Assembly: GCF_949769195.1 (NCBI RefSeq)
Contig: NZ_OX458333.1
Coordinates: forward strand, 2,232,001 to 2,296,000
Direction: 5' to 3'
Length of the DNA stretch: 64,000 nt
Origin: Methylocaldum szegediense
GTDB lineage: Bacteria > Pseudomonadota > Gammaproteobacteria > Methylococcales > Methylococcaceae
Below are positions 9,006 to 17,985 of this stretch, one piece after another. Numbering within the stretch: position 1 is the first letter of the stretch; each line of letters begins with the position of its first letter. The translations under genes and the position numbers were made by a program. The notes under the pieces were generated by a model, which ran no database searches, was not told the origin of the DNA, and saw only the letters and a list, made by a program, of their open reading frames with translations.

Positions 9006-9872
9006 ATGAACAAACCCCTGTTCACCCATAGTACGGCAGCAATAGCGATTGCCTTGGCGAGTCAAAACGACTTGGCGGTTGCGGCGACCACGATAAGCGT
9101 AGAAGCGACGTCCGACACTTTCTTGACTAATGACATCAATCAGGCGGGCTCGGACATGTCCAGCTTCGGGGCTATGATGATCTCCGCCCCGGTCCAGAAT
9201 CTGGCCATGGGAGTCACCCAATATCGCACCATGGAGAACCTGATCGCCTATAACACGGCGTCCATCAAGGACGGTTTCGACGCTGAATTCGGTGCCGGGA
9301 ACTGGCATGTCACCGACGTGCAATTCAAGTGGTACACCAACTTCGACATTCCCGGCGTACCTGCTAACAACGCGCAGTTCAACGTACCGGCCCCCGGTTA
9401 TTTCAACATCGGCTATTTCAGTAACGACAACTGGTTCAATCCGGCTACCGCGGGACCGGCGGGCACAGCCAACCCCGACCTCAATTGGAATTCCGTATAC
9501 GGATCGGGCGGCGCATACAACGATCTTTTCACCGGCCAGGAATCCGTCGGGACCTTTTACTATCCGGGTGGAACCTTTAACGGTGCGCAAAACTGCGCGG
9601 GGGAAGTCTGCGCCCCACGTTTCTGGGATCTTGAGCTGATACCGTCCATGTTGAGCGATATTGCCGCCGGCGGTTACTTGTCCTTCCACGGTACGGCGGC
9701 GGACGACAATCTCGTTTACCTGATCAACCAGATGACCAAGCCTGACGCCCACCCGCAAATCTTCATCACGGCTGGAGCCGGCCCTGCCCCGGTACCGATT
9801 CCGGCTGCCGTCTGGCTGTTCGGTAGCGCACTCGCGACACCCGTCGGGTTCGATCGGCGCAAGGCGCTGTGA
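9006..9872 (+). CDS. Exported protein with PEP-CTERM-like C-terminal tail
   Basis: A 288-residue exported protein. The N-terminus has a signal-like segment (HSTAAIAIALASQNDLAVAA). The C-terminus reads V-P-I-P-A-A-V-W-L-F-G-S-A-L followed by a short hydrophobic stretch and RRK, which is the VPxPAAVWLF variant of the PEP-CTERM sorting signal recognised by exosortase in related proteobacteria. The middle is rich in Asn, Gly, Tyr and Trp, fits an extracellular beta-rich domain, and contains two Cys (NCAGEVC). Its function is unknown. It is divergent from the TonB operon with three ModE-like palindromes between them. A GAGA Shine-Dalgarno sequence precedes the ATG. Confidence 0.75.
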   Translation: MNKPLFTHSTAAIAIALASQNDLAVAATTISVEATSDTFLTNDINQAGSDMSSFGAMMISAPVQNLAMGVTQYRTMENLIAYNTASIKDGFDAEFGAGNWHVTDVQFKWYTNFDIPGVPANNAQFNVPAPGYFNIGYFSNDNWFNPATAGPAGTANPDLNWNSVYGSGGAYNDLFTGQESVGTFYYPGGTFNGAQNCAGEVCAPRFWDLELIPSMLSDIAAGGYLSFHGTAADDNLVYLINQMTKPDAHPQIFITAGAGPAPVPIPAAVWLFGSALATPVGFDRRKAL

Positions 9873-9929
9873 ACGATGTGCCGAATTCAGAAAGATACCG
9901 AATCCAGCATTAAACCGAGGAGGAATTTT

Positions 9930-11287
9930 GGGGGTGTCAACTTAACTGTGTAACTGGGATTAGTTCATAGGGTGACGCGATCGCCCAGCAGGATCACGAA
10001 GTGGTTCAGAGCCCGCTTCCAGTCCTGGATCGGCATGGTCCATTTCTTCTCGATCCGCTGCAGCCCAAGGTACAAGACTTTCAGGATCGCCTCATCGTTT
10101 GGAAGGGCGGCTTCGGCGCTCCCGGAGACGCCGTTTGCGATTGGGAACGCACCGCGGGTCTTGAGCAGCTTGCGCAGGCTGAAGTTGAGTGATTCGATCG
10201 CGTTGGTGGTATACAGCACTTTGCGGATCTCCGGCGGATAATCGAAAAACACAGTCAAGCGCGTCCAATCCGCCCGCCAGCTTTGGCTAATAGCCGGGTA
10301 TTTGGCGTCCCAGGTTTCTCCAAACCGCGCCAGGGCGGCTTCGGCCTCGGTCAAAGTCGCCGCCCCATAGATGGCCCTAAGGTCTTTGGCCACCGCCTTG
10401 CGCTCTTTCCAGGTCACAAACTGCAGGCTGTGGCGCACTTTATGGACGATACACCGTTGAACCTGGGTTTTTGGAAACACGACTTCCACCGCTTCCGGCA
10501 GCCCTTTGAGCCCGTCCACGCAGGCGATGAAACAATCCTGAACGCCCCGGTTCTTCAGCTCGGTAAAGACGGCTAGCCAGAACTTGGCGCCTTCCGTGTC
10601 CGCGATCCAAAGGCTCAGCCGTTCCTTCTCGCCCTGCAGATTGACCCCCAAAGCGAGATACACCGCCTTGTTCTTGACCGGCCCCGTCTCGCGCGATTTG
10701 ACGATCAGGGCATCGAAATAGAGGATCGGATAGACCGATGCCAAGGGCCGGCTCTGCCACGCCTTGACCTCCTCTAACACGGATTCGGTCACATTGGAGA
10801 TCAGCGTGGGCGAGACCTCCACCCCATACAGCTCTTCCAGGTGGCCTTGAATGTCACGCGTGGATAAGCCCCGCGCATAGAGGGCCAGAACCTTGTCATC
10901 GAATCCCTCCAGCCGACGCTGGCGCTTGGGCACGAGTTGGGGCTCGAAGGCGCCGTTGCGGTCGCGCGGGACTTCAATCTCGAAGGCTCCCGTTTCGGTT
11001 TGAATCGTCTTGGTGTGCTTGCCGTTGCGGGAATTGCCGCTGCCGCGCCCTTCCGGGGCATGCGGCGCATAGCCCACATGGGCCGTCATCTCGGCTTCCA
11101 ACGCCCGTTCCACCAGGCGTTTGGTCAGCTGTTTGAGCAAGCCGTGCTCACCCAAAATGTCTTTGGGATCCGAATAGCCTTTGAGCAACTCGTCTAACAG
11201 GGCGTCTTGTTTGGCTGTGTCACTGGTCATTCTTATTCTCCTTTTTGTCAGATTATATAAACCAGTTACACAGTTCTTTTTACACCC
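9930..11287. mobile_element. IS256-family insertion sequence
   Basis: An insertion sequence of about 1.36 kb. Its ends are imperfect inverted repeats of about 26-28 bp: the left end ends in AACTGTGTAACTGG (to 9957) and the right end begins CCAGTTACACAGTT (11262). It carries a single transposase gene on the minus strand. I see no convincing 8-9 bp target duplication in the flanks. The left flank ends in a Shine-Dalgarno-like GAGGAGGAATTTTG and the right flank begins inside a truncated gene, which suggests a deletion next to the element. Confidence 0.85.
9965..11230 (-). CDS. IS256-family transposase
   Basis: A 421-residue mutator-type DDE transposase. It shows the catalytic Asp in ILYFDALIVKSR, a second Asp in ACVDGLKGLPEA and the Glu in YTTNAIESLN, plus the usual N-terminal GSGNSRNGKHTKTI block and C-terminal NDEAILKVLYLGLQRIEKKWTMPI. 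An odd feature is an extra stretch of about 14 residues (IANGVSGSAEAAL) between 'KTRGAFP' and 'NDEA', where other IS256 transposases I know run on directly. The gene has no stop or frameshift, so it may still be active. Confidence 0.93.
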   Translation of the reverse strand: MTSDTAKQDALLDELLKGYSDPKDILGEHGLLKQLTKRLVERALEAEMTAHVGYAPHAPEGRGSGNSRNGKHTKTIQTETGAFEIEVPRDRNGAFEPQLVPKRQRRLEGFDDKVLALYARGLSTRDIQGHLEELYGVEVSPTLISNVTESVLEEVKAWQSRPLASVYPILYFDALIVKSRETGPVKNKAVYLALGVNLQGEKERLSLWIADTEGAKFWLAVFTELKNRGVQDCFIACVDGLKGLPEAVEVVFPKTQVQRCIVHKVRHSLQFVTWKERKAVAKDLRAIYGAATLTEAEAALARFGETWDAKYPAISQSWRADWTRLTVFFDYPPEIRKVLYTTNAIESLNFSLRKLLKTRGAFPIANGVSGSAEAALPNDEAILKVLYLGLQRIEKKWTMPIQDWKRALNHFVILLGDRVTL

Positions 11288-11288
11288 T

Positions 11289-11480
11289 CATTCCTGGTCG
11301 CACTCGAACATGGTGAGCGACGTGCAGGCGTGGCTGAACAGCCCTTCCACCAACTACGGCTGGATCCTCGTCAACGACGACGAGTCGTCACAGAAAACTT
11401 TCCGCGCCTTCTACAGCAAGGAGGCCGAGGCGAACTCGGTCGGGACGGGTCCCATACTGGAGATTGACTACACCCCTTGA
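11289..11480 (+). pseudogene. 3' remnant of a DNRLRE-like exported-protein gene
   Basis: Immediately right of the IS256 element the plus strand encodes HSNMVSDVQAWLNSPSTNYGWILVNDDESS...FYSKEAEANSVGTGPILEIDYTP and a stop. 'DVQAWLNxPxxNYGW' followed by 'F.SKEA....PILEIDYTP' is the C-terminal signature of DNRLRE-type extracellular domains that often occur in PEP-CTERM proteins. No start and no 5' part are present. The frame simply runs in from the IS. The 5' part is not found left of the IS, so insertion was probably accompanied by a deletion. Downstream (11515 on) a different frame contains an IPIPPA-like trace of a sorting tail. Confidence 0.55.
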
Positions 11481-11749
11481 TGGGGCCGGTAACGGGCGGC
11501 GTTGGTAGCGTCCGTTCATCCCGATTCCGCCGGCCAGGCGTTTTCCACTTTGTGGACTCAAACCCGACGCCCCAACGAGGCTAAACGAAACTCGGTGTTC
11601 CGGTTGTTCGCGAAGATGGGTCGAGAAGCGGACGGTCCGGTAACTTTGCTCCGGTTCAATAGTGAAGAGAGGCCATATGGCCCGGATTCCCGTTCGAACC
11701 GGTCGAGGAGGCATCACGGCAGGATGCCTACCTCGCCTCGCGACTCGTC
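11481..11749. other. Intergenic region without a gene
   Basis: About 270 bases between the gene remnant and the convergent formate dehydrogenase gene. Apart from a possible degraded sorting-signal trace near 11515-11535, I see nothing. Confidence 0.35.
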
Positions 11750-12958
11750 TTAAGCGACGGTCTTCTTGAACTTGGCGGCTTCTTCCGAACCGCCGGTGGC
11801 GTTGCCCTTGCTGTAGGAGTGGGCGCCGACCCCGGCCAGTTGCCCGCCTTGCACCACCAGGTATTCGTTACGGATCGGGCGGCCTTCGAAATAGCACTCC
11901 AGGATTTCGCGAACGCCCGCGGCATACCGCGTCTGCGCCGACAGACTGGTGCCGGAGATATGCGGCGTCATGGCGTGATGCGGCATAGTGCGCCAGGGAT
12001 GGTCGTTGGCAGGCGGTTGCGGGAACCAGACGTCGCCGGCGTACCCCGCCAGGTGGCCGCTCTCCAGGGCGCGGACGATCGCGTCGCGGTCGCACAGCTT
12101 GCCGCGCGCCGTGTTGATCAGATAAGCGCCGCGCTTGAAGTACTTCAGCGTTTGCTCGTTGATCATGTGCTCGGTTTCCGGATGTAGCGGACAGTTCAAG
12201 GTCACCACGTCACACACTTTGGCCAGACTTTCCAGGCTGGTGTGATAGATCAGGCTAAGTTCCTGCTCGACCGCTTCCGGTAAGCGATGGCGATCCATAT
12301 AGTGCAGCTTGACGTCGAAAGGCTTCAGCAAGCGCAACACGCGCAGACCGATGCGGCCCGCCGCCACCGTGCCGACGCTCATGGCCTCCAGGTCATAGGA
12401 GCGCGAAACGCAATCGGCGATGTTCCAGCCACCCTTAAGCACCCACTGGTGGGAGGGAATGAAATTGCGCACCAGGATCAGAATCGACATCACCACGTGC
12501 TCCGCCACGCTGTTGCTGTTGCAATAGGTGACTTCGGCCACGGTGATATTGCGTTCCATCGCGGCCTGCAAATCGGTGTGGTCGGAACCGATACCGGCGG
12601 TAACGATCATCTTGAGTTTTTTCGCCTTGGCGATGCGTTCGGCGGTCATGTAGGCCGGCCAGAACGGTTGGGAAATGACGATCTCCGCGTCGGGCAGTTC
12701 CCGGTCCAGCACGCTGTCGGCGCCGTCCTTGCTGGACGTGACCACGAGCTGGTGGCCGTTGGCTTCCAGGTACTTGCGCAGGCCCAATTCGCCGGAAACG
12801 CTGCCCAGCAAGGTGCCGGGCTTGAAGTCGATCGCCTTGGGAGTCGGCAGGGTTTGTCCGTCCGGGTAACGCGCCGGCTGCGGACAATCGTCCCGCGCAT
12901 AGGATTTCGGGTAACCGTCGACAGGATCGTCATACAGCACGCACACGACTTTTGCCAT
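11750..12958 (-). CDS. fdh: NAD-dependent formate dehydrogenase (metal-independent)
   Basis: A 402-residue D-2-hydroxyacid-dehydrogenase-fold enzyme that oxidises formate to CO2 with NAD+ and needs no metal. It follows the Pseudomonas sp. 101 formate dehydrogenase closely: MAKVVCVLYDDPVDGYPKSYARDD at the start, TAGIGSDHTDL and VTYCNSNSVAEHVVM near the substrate Asn, NTARGKL with the catalytic-type Arg, and MTPHISGTSLSAQ with the active-site His. The length is the family norm. ATG 12958 follows an AAGGTGGAG Shine-Dalgarno sequence. A LysR gene lies 133 bp upstream on the same strand. In methylotrophs this enzyme closes the C1 oxidation chain and supplies NADH. Confidence 0.95.
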   Translation of the reverse strand: MAKVVCVLYDDPVDGYPKSYARDDCPQPARYPDGQTLPTPKAIDFKPGTLLGSVSGELGLRKYLEANGHQLVVTSSKDGADSVLDRELPDAEIVISQPFWPAYMTAERIAKAKKLKMIVTAGIGSDHTDLQAAMERNITVAEVTYCNSNSVAEHVVMSILILVRNFIPSHQWVLKGGWNIADCVSRSYDLEAMSVGTVAAGRIGLRVLRLLKPFDVKLHYMDRHRLPEAVEQELSLIYHTSLESLAKVCDVVTLNCPLHPETEHMINEQTLKYFKRGAYLINTARGKLCDRDAIVRALESGHLAGYAGDVWFPQPPANDHPWRTMPHHAMTPHISGTSLSAQTRYAAGVREILECYFEGRPIRNEYLVVQGGQLAGVGAHSYSKGNATGGSEEAAKFKKTVA

Positions 12959-13091
12959 TTTCTCCACCTTGCTTGAATGTTGTTAGGGGGTGGGTTCGGC
13001 CGGAGCACCGCCCGAACCCGGTAATTCCCGGCCAGGTGGTCGGTATTGTCTAGTTAGGCTCGCGACACGGCCAATCGTTTGCGGTAATCGG

Positions 13092-14010
13092 TCAATTGAT
13101 GGCGTTTATCAGGGCATCGAGGCGGGCCTGCAAGCCGAGTCGGCCCGCGATGTTCCAGGCGGACTCCTGGATCGGCGGCATGGGGTCATGAAAGCGTGAA
13201 ATGAATCCGATGGATCTCGATAGTTCTGGATTCACGGGGATGGCAGTGACCTCCTGCCGCATTTCGAACAGGCTCAAGAGGCTGTGGGGAACCACGCTGT
13301 ACAGCCCGGCGCAGCGGACATGGGCGTATAGGGCTAACACCGAGTCGGTTTCCAGCACCACCCGCGGCGATACGCCGGCCTCCCGGAAGGCGGCGTCGAT
13401 GAGGCGGCGGTTCTGCATATTCGGTGTCAGCAGACAGAGCGGGAGTTCGGCGATGTCGGCCCAGGTCGGTTTGCCGGTGGCCACAGGGAGGTCAGGATCG
13501 CGGGCCAACAGCACATGCCGTTCCCGATACAAAGGCAATGTCCGGAAACCCTTGAGGCGGGGATCCTCCAGATAGGTCAAACCCAGATCGAGTTCAAACC
13601 GGTCGAGTTGGCGAATCAAGTCCTCAGCGCAAAGCGATAGCAACTGGATGGCCACGCCGGGACATTCCGCCTGGTAAGGCCCCGTGAACTGGGGGGGTCA
13701 CTGCCAGGGTCGTCGGAATCGCCCCGATCCGTAAGGTGCCGGTGATTTGCCGGCTGCACAGCGCCGCTTCCTGCCGCATGCCTTCCCAGTCCCGCGCCAG
13801 AATTCGCGCCCATTGCAGCAGCCGCTCGCCTTCCGGCGTAAAGCCCTGGAACCGCTGGCCGCGCCGGACAATGACGACACCCAACTCTTCCTCCAAATGC
13901 TGTATGGCGGTCGACAAGGCCGGTTGAGACACATTGCAGATTTCCGCTGCACGCCCGAAATGGCCGGTTTTGGCCAGCGCGATCAAGTAATGGACTTGAC
14001 GGATAAACAT
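13092..14010 (-). pseudogene. LysR-family regulator with a frameshift
   Basis: The first part (14010 to about 13690) encodes a LysR-type DNA-binding domain, MFIRQVHYLIALAKTGHFGRAAEICNVSQPALSTAIQHLEEELG, and a linker to ...IPTTLAVTP. The effector-binding half (QLLSLCAEDLIRQLDRFELDLGL... to LDALINAIN) continues in another frame. The break is at a run of seven G (13691-13697). Removing one base restores a continuous protein of about 305 residues. It may be a real pseudogene, a phase-variable tract or a homopolymer sequencing error. It lies directly upstream of the formate dehydrogenase gene, so formate/C1-responsive regulation is a reasonable guess. Confidence 0.8.
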
Positions 14011-14323
14011 GAAGATCACTGCTGCGCGGTTGAATGTGGAACACGGCATCCATTCCCCGAAAGCGGTCGCTTGAAGACCGCTTCCAAAACACGGTGACAG
14101 TCCCATTGCTTGCAAAAACTATCGAACGATCAAATGCCCCCGCCGGCTGGGAGTTTAAGTTCATCGATGGCACTGAAAGGGTGCGTTGTGCAACAAATAG
14201 GCACATCGTTCGCGCGGTCTTTTTCGGATAAACCGGTCCGTCAGCCGAAATGCCAGAGCAAGCGATTGAAATAACACAAGAAAGATCAAACCAATCACAA
14301 CTGGTATACATCCTGCTCATTTT
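14011..14323. other. Divergent promoter region, left part
   Basis: The full 700-bp gap between the LysR gene (minus) and the TonB receptor gene (plus) has no convincing gene. It holds two ModE-like palindromes (annotated separately) and is AT-rich for the window, as expected for a double promoter region. Confidence 0.4.
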
Positions 14324-14347
14324 CGTTATAAATATTAAGTTATATCG
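14324..14347. promoter_or_regulatory. Candidate ModE box between LysR/fdh and TonB cluster
   Basis: CGTTATAAA-N6-GTTATATCG has a 24-bp span and near-perfect dyad symmetry (CGnTATA / TATAnCG). About 14 of 18 positions match the recalled ModE consensus. It lies 314 bp upstream of the LysR gene (minus) and 364 bp upstream of the TonB receptor (plus). Confidence 0.45.
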
Positions 14348-14479
14348 AAGCGAGATTGAGCGAGATACCTACAGCCTGTTACGGGGGGACGTCTACAGGC
14401 TTTCAAGCGCAGGGATATTCCAAGCGCACGATTTGCATCCGGAATGATCCGCGTCCCTCGCCGTGTTCGCTGCGATATA

Positions 14480-14503
14480 CGTTATATATCATTTTTTATA
14501 GCG
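14480..14503. promoter_or_regulatory. Strong candidate ModE box upstream of TonB receptor
   Basis: CGTTATATA-N6-TTTATAGCG matches about 16 of 18 positions of the recalled ModE consensus, with the left half perfect. It lies 208 bp upstream of the receptor start at 14711. It is one of the two best sites in the window. Confidence 0.55.
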
Positions 14504-14710
14504 TTATGAGACGAACCAATCCAACGGCACGGGCAAACATCGTCGATCGGGGCGCTTTTCTCGCCGTGTTCGCCGGAGTTCGTTCCGTCTCTATGTGTTC
14601 TTAGGCCGGGCCGGCGCGGACCGAAGAATGTTTTCAGAAGAACGACACAAGCGACGAGAAAACCGATGAAAAACAAAACCTTGATTCAAAGTCTGCTCGG
14701 GGAGAAAGCT

Positions 14711-16951
14711 ATGAAACGATGGTGGATCGTTCCTGCGGGCTTAGGATGCTTACCCGTCTGGGCGGAACCGGCGCCGATCGGCGAACCGCCGGTACTGGAC
14801 GTCGTCACGGTGGAAGGCGTACAGACCGACGCGGATTACGTGGAGCCCAAGGGCAGCCAGCCCAATACGGAAAGCACCGTCAGCCGCGAGGGTATACGGC
14901 GCCTGGCCGGCCCCGGCCAGACCAACGTTTTCAAGGCGCTCGACCTGTTGCCGTCGCTGCATACGGAAACGGCCGATCCTTTCGGTCTGACGGCAAACAG
15001 GGCCATCCGAATTCGCGGGAAGGGCGCCTTCCATCTCGGGCAGACCATTGAGGGCCTGCCGTTGACCGGTGTCGTGGGCGGGGCCGACATTTATGATTTG
15101 GAAAATATGGACGGCATCACCCTCTACCGGGGCGCGGTGCCCCCGGACAAAGGCTTCGGCTTCTCCAACGCCACCGGGCTAATCGACCAGACCATTCTCC
15201 GGCCGTTCGACAAGCCGGGGTTCAGCGTCAGGGAAAGCTTCGGCTCCTATGGCTTTAACCGCGTGTACGGCCGCATCGACTCCGGCCTGCTGCCCACGGA
15301 TACCAAGCTGTTCGCTTCCTATTCCTACACCACCGCGTACAAATGGCGCGGGGCCGGGGAGTCGCCCGCTAATCGGCACAACCTCGGCTTCGGATTCACG
15401 CAAAAGCTGACGGATTCCGCCAAGCTCGAGATTTTCGGCGCCTACAACGATCTCGAATCGCACGATTTCCGCCCCCTGAACTACAGTCAAGCCACCCGTC
15501 TCGACGCGTTCGGAAAATTCGATTACAACAGGCGGCTTTCCGGCATCCCCGGTCAGGACATCAACTACTACGATTTCAACCGAAGAGAATTCTCCGACTT
15601 CAGCCTGTTCGCCAACCTGGAAATCAAACTAACCGATACGTCCAGGATTTCGGTCAAACCCTATTACTGGCGCGACGACGGCTTCCGGCTGTTTGCCTCG
15701 AACAATCTGCTGGGCAGCCCGGGCGTCACCCGCTGGGACATCGAGCACGAACAAGTGGGACTGGTCGCGCAGTACGACACCTCGCTGCAGGGCGTCCAGG
15801 TGACTTTGGGCTACTGGTGGCAGGACATGGAATCGCCGCCGCCCCCGGTGGGGCAAAAGGCTTACCGCGTCACCGCCTCGGGCGACCTGGCCTTTGCCGG
15901 CTGGTCGGTGCTGTCCAAACAGGAAAATCACGTATTCCATAGTCCTTATCTGGTCGTAAACGGCCAGCTCGGCAAGGCTAACCTCCGAGCGGGCGTGCGC
16001 TACCTCGACCAGACCGTGCCGGGAATCCGGTATTACGACACCCAGGGCCTGCCTGACGTCGATTATGACAATGTATTCCGCTTCAATCCCCGGGAAGACC
16101 CGACACGGCGTGTCGCAAGCCAAAGCTTCCAGGAATGGCTGCCGCACTTCGGCGTCAACTACGAAATCACGGACGAGGCCCGCGCCTACTTCACCTATGG
16201 GCGGAACTATGGGCGGCCCGACTGGGGACCGCAGGCCTCCCTGTTCAACGCCTCTAGAGCCCGCTTTACCGCCGCCGGCCTGAATCTCGACAATCTGTTC
16301 CGCCGGCTCAAGCCCGAGATTTCGGATAATTTCGATCTCGGCCTGCGCATTGGCGACGGCAATTGGTGGGTGGCGCCCACGCTGTTCTACGCCATCGTCA
16401 ATCGCAAGGAGGTCAATCTGTACGACCCCGCGATTCAACTGACCTATTACCAGAGCAATGCCGAAGCCCGCTCCTACGGTGCGGAGATCGAAGCGGGGAT
16501 CACGCTGTGGGATGATCTGTCCCTGTTCTCGTCAGTGTCCTACAACCGCTACGAGTTCGAAAACGACGTCCGCACCGCCGCCAACACCGTGATCGCGACG
16601 AAAGGCAAGCAGGTTCCCGACTCGCCCGAGGTCACCGCCAAGGTGGGCCTTACGTACAGGTTTATGGGTTTTGCCATATCGCCCACGGTTCGCTATGTCG
16701 GCGAGCGTTTCGGCGACGCGGAGAACACACAGCGGGTACCCTCCTACACCGTGGCGGATCTCTATATTGATTATGAGAAAAAGGACCTGCTGGGTTTGGG
16801 GGACATCACGCTGGGATTGAGCTTCCTGAACGTGTTCGACAAGCGCTACATCGGCATCATCAGCCAGAACGATATCCAGGTGGCGGGGAATACGACCTAT
16901 TACCCCGGCGCGCCGTTTACCGTGGCGTTCACGGTCGGAGCGAGGTTCTAG
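14711..16951 (+). CDS. TonB-dependent outer-membrane receptor of the metal/chelate cluster
   Basis: A receptor of about 746 residues. It has a signal peptide (KRWWIVPAGLGCLPVWA), a plug domain (VVTVEGVQTDADYV, RAIRIRGKGAFHLGQTIEGLPLTGVVGG, GITLYRGAVPPDKGFGFSNATGLIDQTIL) and a long barrel ending in Phe (FTVAFTVGARF). The plug is unlike the receptor at 6229-8253, so the two probably have different ligands. ATG 14711 has a GGGGAGAAAGC Shine-Dalgarno sequence and starts the signal peptide. ATG 14666 would add 15 residues. The binding-protein gene follows two bases after the stop, so this is the head of an operon for import of a chelated metal or vitamin-like ligand. Confidence 0.9.
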   Translation: MKRWWIVPAGLGCLPVWAEPAPIGEPPVLDVVTVEGVQTDADYVEPKGSQPNTESTVSREGIRRLAGPGQTNVFKALDLLPSLHTETADPFGLTANRAIRIRGKGAFHLGQTIEGLPLTGVVGGADIYDLENMDGITLYRGAVPPDKGFGFSNATGLIDQTILRPFDKPGFSVRESFGSYGFNRVYGRIDSGLLPTDTKLFASYSYTTAYKWRGAGESPANRHNLGFGFTQKLTDSAKLEIFGAYNDLESHDFRPLNYSQATRLDAFGKFDYNRRLSGIPGQDINYYDFNRREFSDFSLFANLEIKLTDTSRISVKPYYWRDDGFRLFASNNLLGSPGVTRWDIEHEQVGLVAQYDTSLQGVQVTLGYWWQDMESPPPPVGQKAYRVTASGDLAFAGWSVLSKQENHVFHSPYLVVNGQLGKANLRAGVRYLDQTVPGIRYYDTQGLPDVDYDNVFRFNPREDPTRRVASQSFQEWLPHFGVNYEITDEARAYFTYGRNYGRPDWGPQASLFNASRARFTAAGLNLDNLFRRLKPEISDNFDLGLRIGDGNWWVAPTLFYAIVNRKEVNLYDPAIQLTYYQSNAEARSYGAEIEAGITLWDDLSLFSSVSYNRYEFENDVRTAANTVIATKGKQVPDSPEVTAKVGLTYRFMGFAISPTVRYVGERFGDAENTQRVPSYTVADLYIDYEKKDLLGLGDITLGLSFLNVFDKRYIGIISQNDIQVAGNTTYYPGAPFTVAFTVGARF

Positions 16952-16953
16952 CC

Positions 16954-17985
16954 ATGGCGGGGACCATAGCGCTCAGATTCGCCCTGGCGACCTTCCTGAT
17001 TTTACAGGGAGCGATCGCGGCCGCAGAGAACACAGCTCAGCGCCGCGCGGTCGACCTCGCGGGCCGCACGGTGGAATTGCCCGCCGAGGTACGGCGGGTG
17101 GCCACCCTCGGACCGGTGCCGGTAATCAATAGCTTCGTGTTCGCCATCGGCAAGGGCGATACCCTGGTCAACGGCCTGCCGCCGTTCGCCCGGTCGGCGC
17201 GCTGGAAATACCAGTCTCTGATCGCACCGAACCTGTCGAGACAGCCCCAGGCTCAGGGCTTAGACAACGCTCCCCAGCTTGAAACCCTGCAAAGGCTCGC
17301 TCCGGACGCGGTATTCGCCATGGACGCGAGCACGGTGCGGACGGTGGAGCGCACCGGGCTGCCGGTGCTGTTCCTCGCCTGGCGGGATGCCGGGGATATC
17401 GGGCGGATCATGCAACTCATGGGCGAGGTTTTCGACCGGCGAGAGCGTGCCGACGCCTATACGCGCTACTTCGACGGCGTGCTGGAACGGGTTCGGACGG
17501 CGGTCGCCGGTGTCCCCACGGAACAAAGACCCAAGGTCCTCTACTTCAGTCTCAAGACGCTGACACAGCCCCATCTGATCGCCGACTGGTGGATCCAGGC
17601 GGCGGGCGGCATCAGCGTCACCGCCGACGGCCGCCGTACCGAGAGCGTGAGATTCACGCCCGAGCAAGTATTTGCCTGGGATCCCGATGTGCTCATTGTC
17701 TCTTCCCCGGAAGAACTGGCTCAAATTCGCCACGACGCGCGCTTTCGCCGGCTCCGCGCCGTACGCGAGCGAAAAATTCACGCCATCCCGGCGGGCGTAC
17801 ACCCGTGGGGGCACCGTACCGCGGAGCAGCCGTTGACCGTGCTATGGGCCGCCAAGCTGTTCCACCCGGCGCTCTTTGCGGGGATAGATATGACTGCCGA
17901 AATCAAAGACTTTTACCGCCGGTTCTTCGACTATCCGCTCTCGGACCGGCAGGCGGAGGAAATACTTCATGGCAATCCGCAGTGA
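16954..17985 (+). CDS. Periplasmic binding protein, FepB/BtuF/MolA type
   Basis: A 343-residue cluster-A (class III) binding protein for FecCD-type importers. It has a signal peptide (ALRFALATFLILQGAIAAA), an N-lobe 'RRAVDLAGRTVELPAEVRRVATLGP', the 'LAPDAVFAMD' and 'GLPVLFL' strands, and a C-lobe 'WDPDVLIVSSPEEL' ending '...FYRRFFDYPLS'. Substrates of this class include ferri-siderophores, haem, cobalamin and, for MolA, molybdate/tungstate. It is two bases after the TonB receptor and overlaps the next gene by 17 bases. Its cognate permease and ATPase are at 21099-22918, beyond an IS. The Mo/W guess comes from the nif/mod context only. Confidence 0.85.
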   Translation: MAGTIALRFALATFLILQGAIAAAENTAQRRAVDLAGRTVELPAEVRRVATLGPVPVINSFVFAIGKGDTLVNGLPPFARSARWKYQSLIAPNLSRQPQAQGLDNAPQLETLQRLAPDAVFAMDASTVRTVERTGLPVLFLAWRDAGDIGRIMQLMGEVFDRRERADAYTRYFDGVLERVRTAVAGVPTEQRPKVLYFSLKTLTQPHLIADWWIQAAGGISVTADGRRTESVRFTPEQVFAWDPDVLIVSSPEELAQIRHDARFRRLRAVRERKIHAIPAGVHPWGHRTAEQPLTVLWAAKLFHPALFAGIDMTAEIKDFYRRFFDYPLSDRQAEEILHGNPQ

